DNA from: Emcibacteraceae bacterium
GTDB lineage: Bacteria; Pseudomonadota; Alphaproteobacteria; Sphingomonadales; Emcibacteraceae
Assembly: GCA_016763335.1 (NCBI GenBank)
Contig: JAESUD010000249.1
Span: 1-9,056, forward strand
Direction: 5' to 3'
DNA: 9,056 bases
The notes beneath the pieces were generated by a model. That model was given only the letters and a program-made list of their open reading frames with translations, did no database searches and was not told the origin of the DNA. Positions 7,467-9,056 of this stretch are shown here, in pieces. How positions within the stretch are numbered: position 1 is the first letter of the stretch; every line of letters begins with the position of its first letter. A program made the translations under genes and the position numbers.

Positions 7467-7834
7467 GCATTTTTAATATGAACCGGCCACCGCCATGGAA
7501 TAATCAAGATCATATCACATCTATAAATATTATTCTCTATCTTATTGTTATTACGGCTACTTTTCAAATTTGCCATATAAATCTCCGCGGCCTTTGAAAT
7601 GCGTGATTTTTGCTTATAAGACAGCGATTCTATAGCCGTAATATAGTTTTTTCGAGCTTTGACTTCGCAAAAAATAGTCACTATCCCCTTACGGGCAATG
7701 ATATCAATCTCACCCATTTTTGTTTTATATCGCCGTTCAGAAATGGAATATCCTTTTAAGCGAAGCATCATAACAGCAAAACCTTCAGCAAAATGACCTA
7801 ATTTATATGCTTTTATTTTTTGTTTCCTAGGCAT
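7460..7834 (-). CDS. YraN family (UPF0102) nuclease-fold protein
   Basis: This small protein (124 residues from ATG 7834) belongs to the YraN/UPF0102 family, which has a PD-(D/E)XK restriction-endonuclease-like fold. The motifs GEIDIIARKG (41-50) and FCEVKAR (55-61) provide the predicted active-site residues Asp44, Glu57 and Lys59. The ending WRWPVHIKNAW matches the conserved YraN C-terminus, so the gene is complete. An upstream TTG at 7849 would add five residues (MRFPV), but the ATG is preferred because family members begin shortly before the KLGHFAEGFAV helix. The gene overlaps the end of rsmI by eight bases and is followed at once by the SirB1 gene. Its biological function is not settled; the tight linkage to rsmI is widely conserved among proteobacteria. 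Confidence 0.9.
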   Translation of the reverse strand: MPRKQKIKAYKLGHFAEGFAVMMLRLKGYSISERRYKTKMGEIDIIARKGIVTIFCEVKARKNYITAIESLSYKQKSRISKAAEIYMANLKSSRNNNKIENNIYRCDMILIIPWRWPVHIKNAW

Positions 7835-8681
7835 TACCGGAAATCTCAAGCGCCCTTTTATATACTTGTTTACGCTTACACCCAGTCATATAGGTAACAG
7901 CAGCCACCGCTTCTTTAACGGATAAGCTTTTAAGCGCATCCCTTAATGCTTCATCAAGATCATCAACGAGCTGCTCTTTTAATTCTGCTTGCTCGACAAT
8001 AATGACTATTTCACCTTTTGGTGTTGGCAAATCTTCATAATGGATGATGAGTTCATCAAGGTTATTTTTCTGAACTTCTTCATATAACTTTGTCATCTCC
8101 CGACAAACCGCCGCTTGTCTGTTTCCTAGAACAAGCCTTAAATCCTTAAGGCACCTGAGCAACCTTTTTGGAGATTCGTAATAAACCAATGTTGCGGGAA
8201 CTTTTGAAAATGTTTCTATTTCCTTTTGTCTCGCGACCATTTTTGACGATAAAAACCCACAGAACAGAAAATTATCCGTCGCCATTCCCGCGCTTGTAAG
8301 CGCACATAAAATGGCGCTTGCACCAGGAAGGCTTGTGACCATCAACCCTTCTTTACGGCATTCATTAACCAGTTTATATCCCGGATCAGAAATAAGTGGC
8401 GTACCCGCATCACTAATAAGGGCAATGATTTTCCCGCCTTTAAGTTCATCAATTAAGCGCGGCATTACGCTCTGCGCATTATGATCATGATAAGATATCA
8501 TCGGTGTTTTAATCTCATAATAAGCAAGCAGTTTGCCGCTGACCCTTTTATCTTCGCAAGCAATAAAATCAGCGGCTTGTAAAAGATCAACAGCTCGATT
8601 TGTAATATCGCCTAAATTTCCGATCGGTGTCGCGGTAACATAAAGCCCGCTTTCAAAGGTTTTTTTTCTTTTTATGATCAT
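7827..8681 (-). CDS. rsmI: 16S rRNA (cytidine(1402)-2'-O)-methyltransferase
   Basis: RsmI uses S-adenosylmethionine to 2'-O-methylate C1402 in the decoding centre of 16S rRNA. The 284-residue protein has the tetrapyrrole-methylase fold. Visible motifs are LYVTATPIGNLGDIT (13-27), IACEDKRVSGKLL (40-52), LISDAGTPLISDPGY (88-102), SLPGASA and REMTKLYEEV, followed by the C-terminal helical domain (LSVKEAVAAVTYMTGCKRKQVYKRAL). In most homologues the second motif reads EDTR; here it is EDKR. The ATG at 8681 lies close upstream of the conserved glycine-leucine start and no strong ribosome binding site is seen. It is the first gene of the minus-strand operon that continues into YraN, SirB1 and gshB, and it diverges from the lipoprotein gene at 8768. 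Confidence 0.96.
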   Translation of the reverse strand: MIIKRKKTFESGLYVTATPIGNLGDITNRAVDLLQAADFIACEDKRVSGKLLAYYEIKTPMISYHDHNAQSVMPRLIDELKGGKIIALISDAGTPLISDPGYKLVNECRKEGLMVTSLPGASAILCALTSAGMATDNFLFCGFLSSKMVARQKEIETFSKVPATLVYYESPKRLLRCLKDLRLVLGNRQAAVCREMTKLYEEVQKNNLDELIIHYEDLPTPKGEIVIIVEQAELKEQLVDDLDEALRDALKSLSVKEAVAAVTYMTGCKRKQVYKRALEISGNA

Positions 8682-8767
8682 TTTTTATAAATTCCACACC
8701 ATTGCCATAATTCAGCACTAGCCTATCTGAATTCCTTTGCTATAACTAATGAATAATCGAAATTATA
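8682..8767. promoter_or_regulatory. Divergent intergenic region between rsmI and the lipoprotein gene
   Basis: This 86-base gap must contain the start signals for both directions. On the + strand, TTGCCA (8702-8707, five of six to the -35 consensus) is followed 16 bases later by TATCTG (8724-8729, a poor -10). Another TATAAC lies at 8741-8746 without a good -35. No convincing promoter was found on the minus strand, and neither start codon has a strong ribosome binding site. Confidence 0.3.
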
Positions 8768-9056
8768 ATGAAAGCAGGATCGGTTAAATTGGTGCCAAAA
8801 ATTTTACTAAGACAATTACATAAAATAACGATCATTTGCATCAGCGTCGCTTTAATAAGTGCCTGTGAACCGAAATCAACATCACTTGTCAGAAGCAGTC
8901 CCCCCGCACCGGATAATATATCAGGGCAAACGGCAGGGCCGGTGAATATCATAATTTCCGACGATGATAATATGGTTAAAATTAGCGATAACCGTCCACC
9001 AAGATTAAAGATCAAAATCGGCATTATGCTTCCCTTAAGCGGCGAAACGGCACAAG
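8768..9056 (+). CDS. Penicillin-binding protein activator (LpoA/LppC-like) lipoprotein, partial
   Basis: The first 96 codons of a lipoprotein run off the right edge. From the ATG at 8768, a basic, then hydrophobic signal (about 19-32, KITIICISVALISA) leads to a lipobox LISAC with Cys33 as the lipidation site. The next residue is Glu, not Asp, so outer membrane sorting is expected. A low-complexity, Pro/Ser/Asn-rich linker follows (about 35-80). The stretch IKIGIMLPLSGETAQ (about 82-96) is the start of a periplasmic-binding-protein-like fold as in LpoA/LppC proteins, which activate peptidoglycan synthases. The position divergent from rsmI supports this, because rsmI and lpoA are neighbours in many proteobacteria. 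The signal peptide is long, so a start a few codons later (TTG or GTG at residues 8-9) is possible. No clear ribosome binding site is seen. Confidence 0.8.
   Translation, partial: MKAGSVKLVPKILLRQLHKITIICISVALISACEPKSTSLVRSSPPAPDNISGQTAGPVNIIISDDDNMVKISDNRPPRLKIKIGIMLPLSGETAQ

Noticed and set aside
8746..9024. Minus-strand open frame of 92 codons
   Set aside because: It is antisense to the lipoprotein gene, which has a signal peptide, lipobox and a family motif; the antisense product resembles nothing recognisable.

Overview
The window is most like a low-GC alphaproteobacterial chromosome. The main clue is the cluster rsmI - YraN family - SirB1 family - gshB with a penicillin-binding-protein-activator lipoprotein reading away from rsmI; a neighbourhood of this kind is familiar from alphaproteobacteria. 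The base composition is AT-leaning, so a marine or host-associated low-GC lineage fits, but no order or genus can be fixed from this sequence alone.

Left half (1-5554, + strand): a non-coding, very AT-rich leader of about 238 bases precedes a three-gene type I secretion (T1SS) operon. It holds a first ABC exporter half (239-1935), a second ABC exporter half with an N-terminal C39-like domain (1935-4133), and an HlyD-type periplasmic adaptor (4133-5554). Each stop codon overlaps the next start by one base, so translation is probably coupled. No TolC-type outer membrane channel and no RTX or other secreted substrate lies in the window; they must be elsewhere.

The first ABC gene is broken by a one-base frameshift near 943-950. 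The sequence downstream is otherwise intact and carries all the ATPase motifs. Its nucleotide-binding domain is also unusual: the Q-loop Gln and H-loop His are replaced (by Ser and Phe), while the second ABC protein keeps both. This points to an asymmetric heterodimeric exporter rather than the usual HlyB/PrtD-type homodimer.

Middle (5555-5615): a GC-rich hairpin with T-tracts on both strands serves as a bidirectional terminator between the two convergent operons.

Right half (5616-8681, - strand): a tightly packed housekeeping operon, transcribed rsmI -> YraN -> SirB1/TPR -> gshB. It covers 16S rRNA 2'-O-methylation, a predicted nuclease-fold protein, a transglutaminase-like protein and glutathione synthase. 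Genes overlap or are separated by only a few bases. An 86-base divergent intergenic region (8682-8767) separates rsmI from the partial lipoprotein gene (8768 to the window end).

No tRNA, rRNA, CRISPR array, insertion sequence or attachment site was seen. The most unusual content is the asymmetric, frameshift-interrupted T1SS exporter pair; a wholly new system is not supported by what can be seen.
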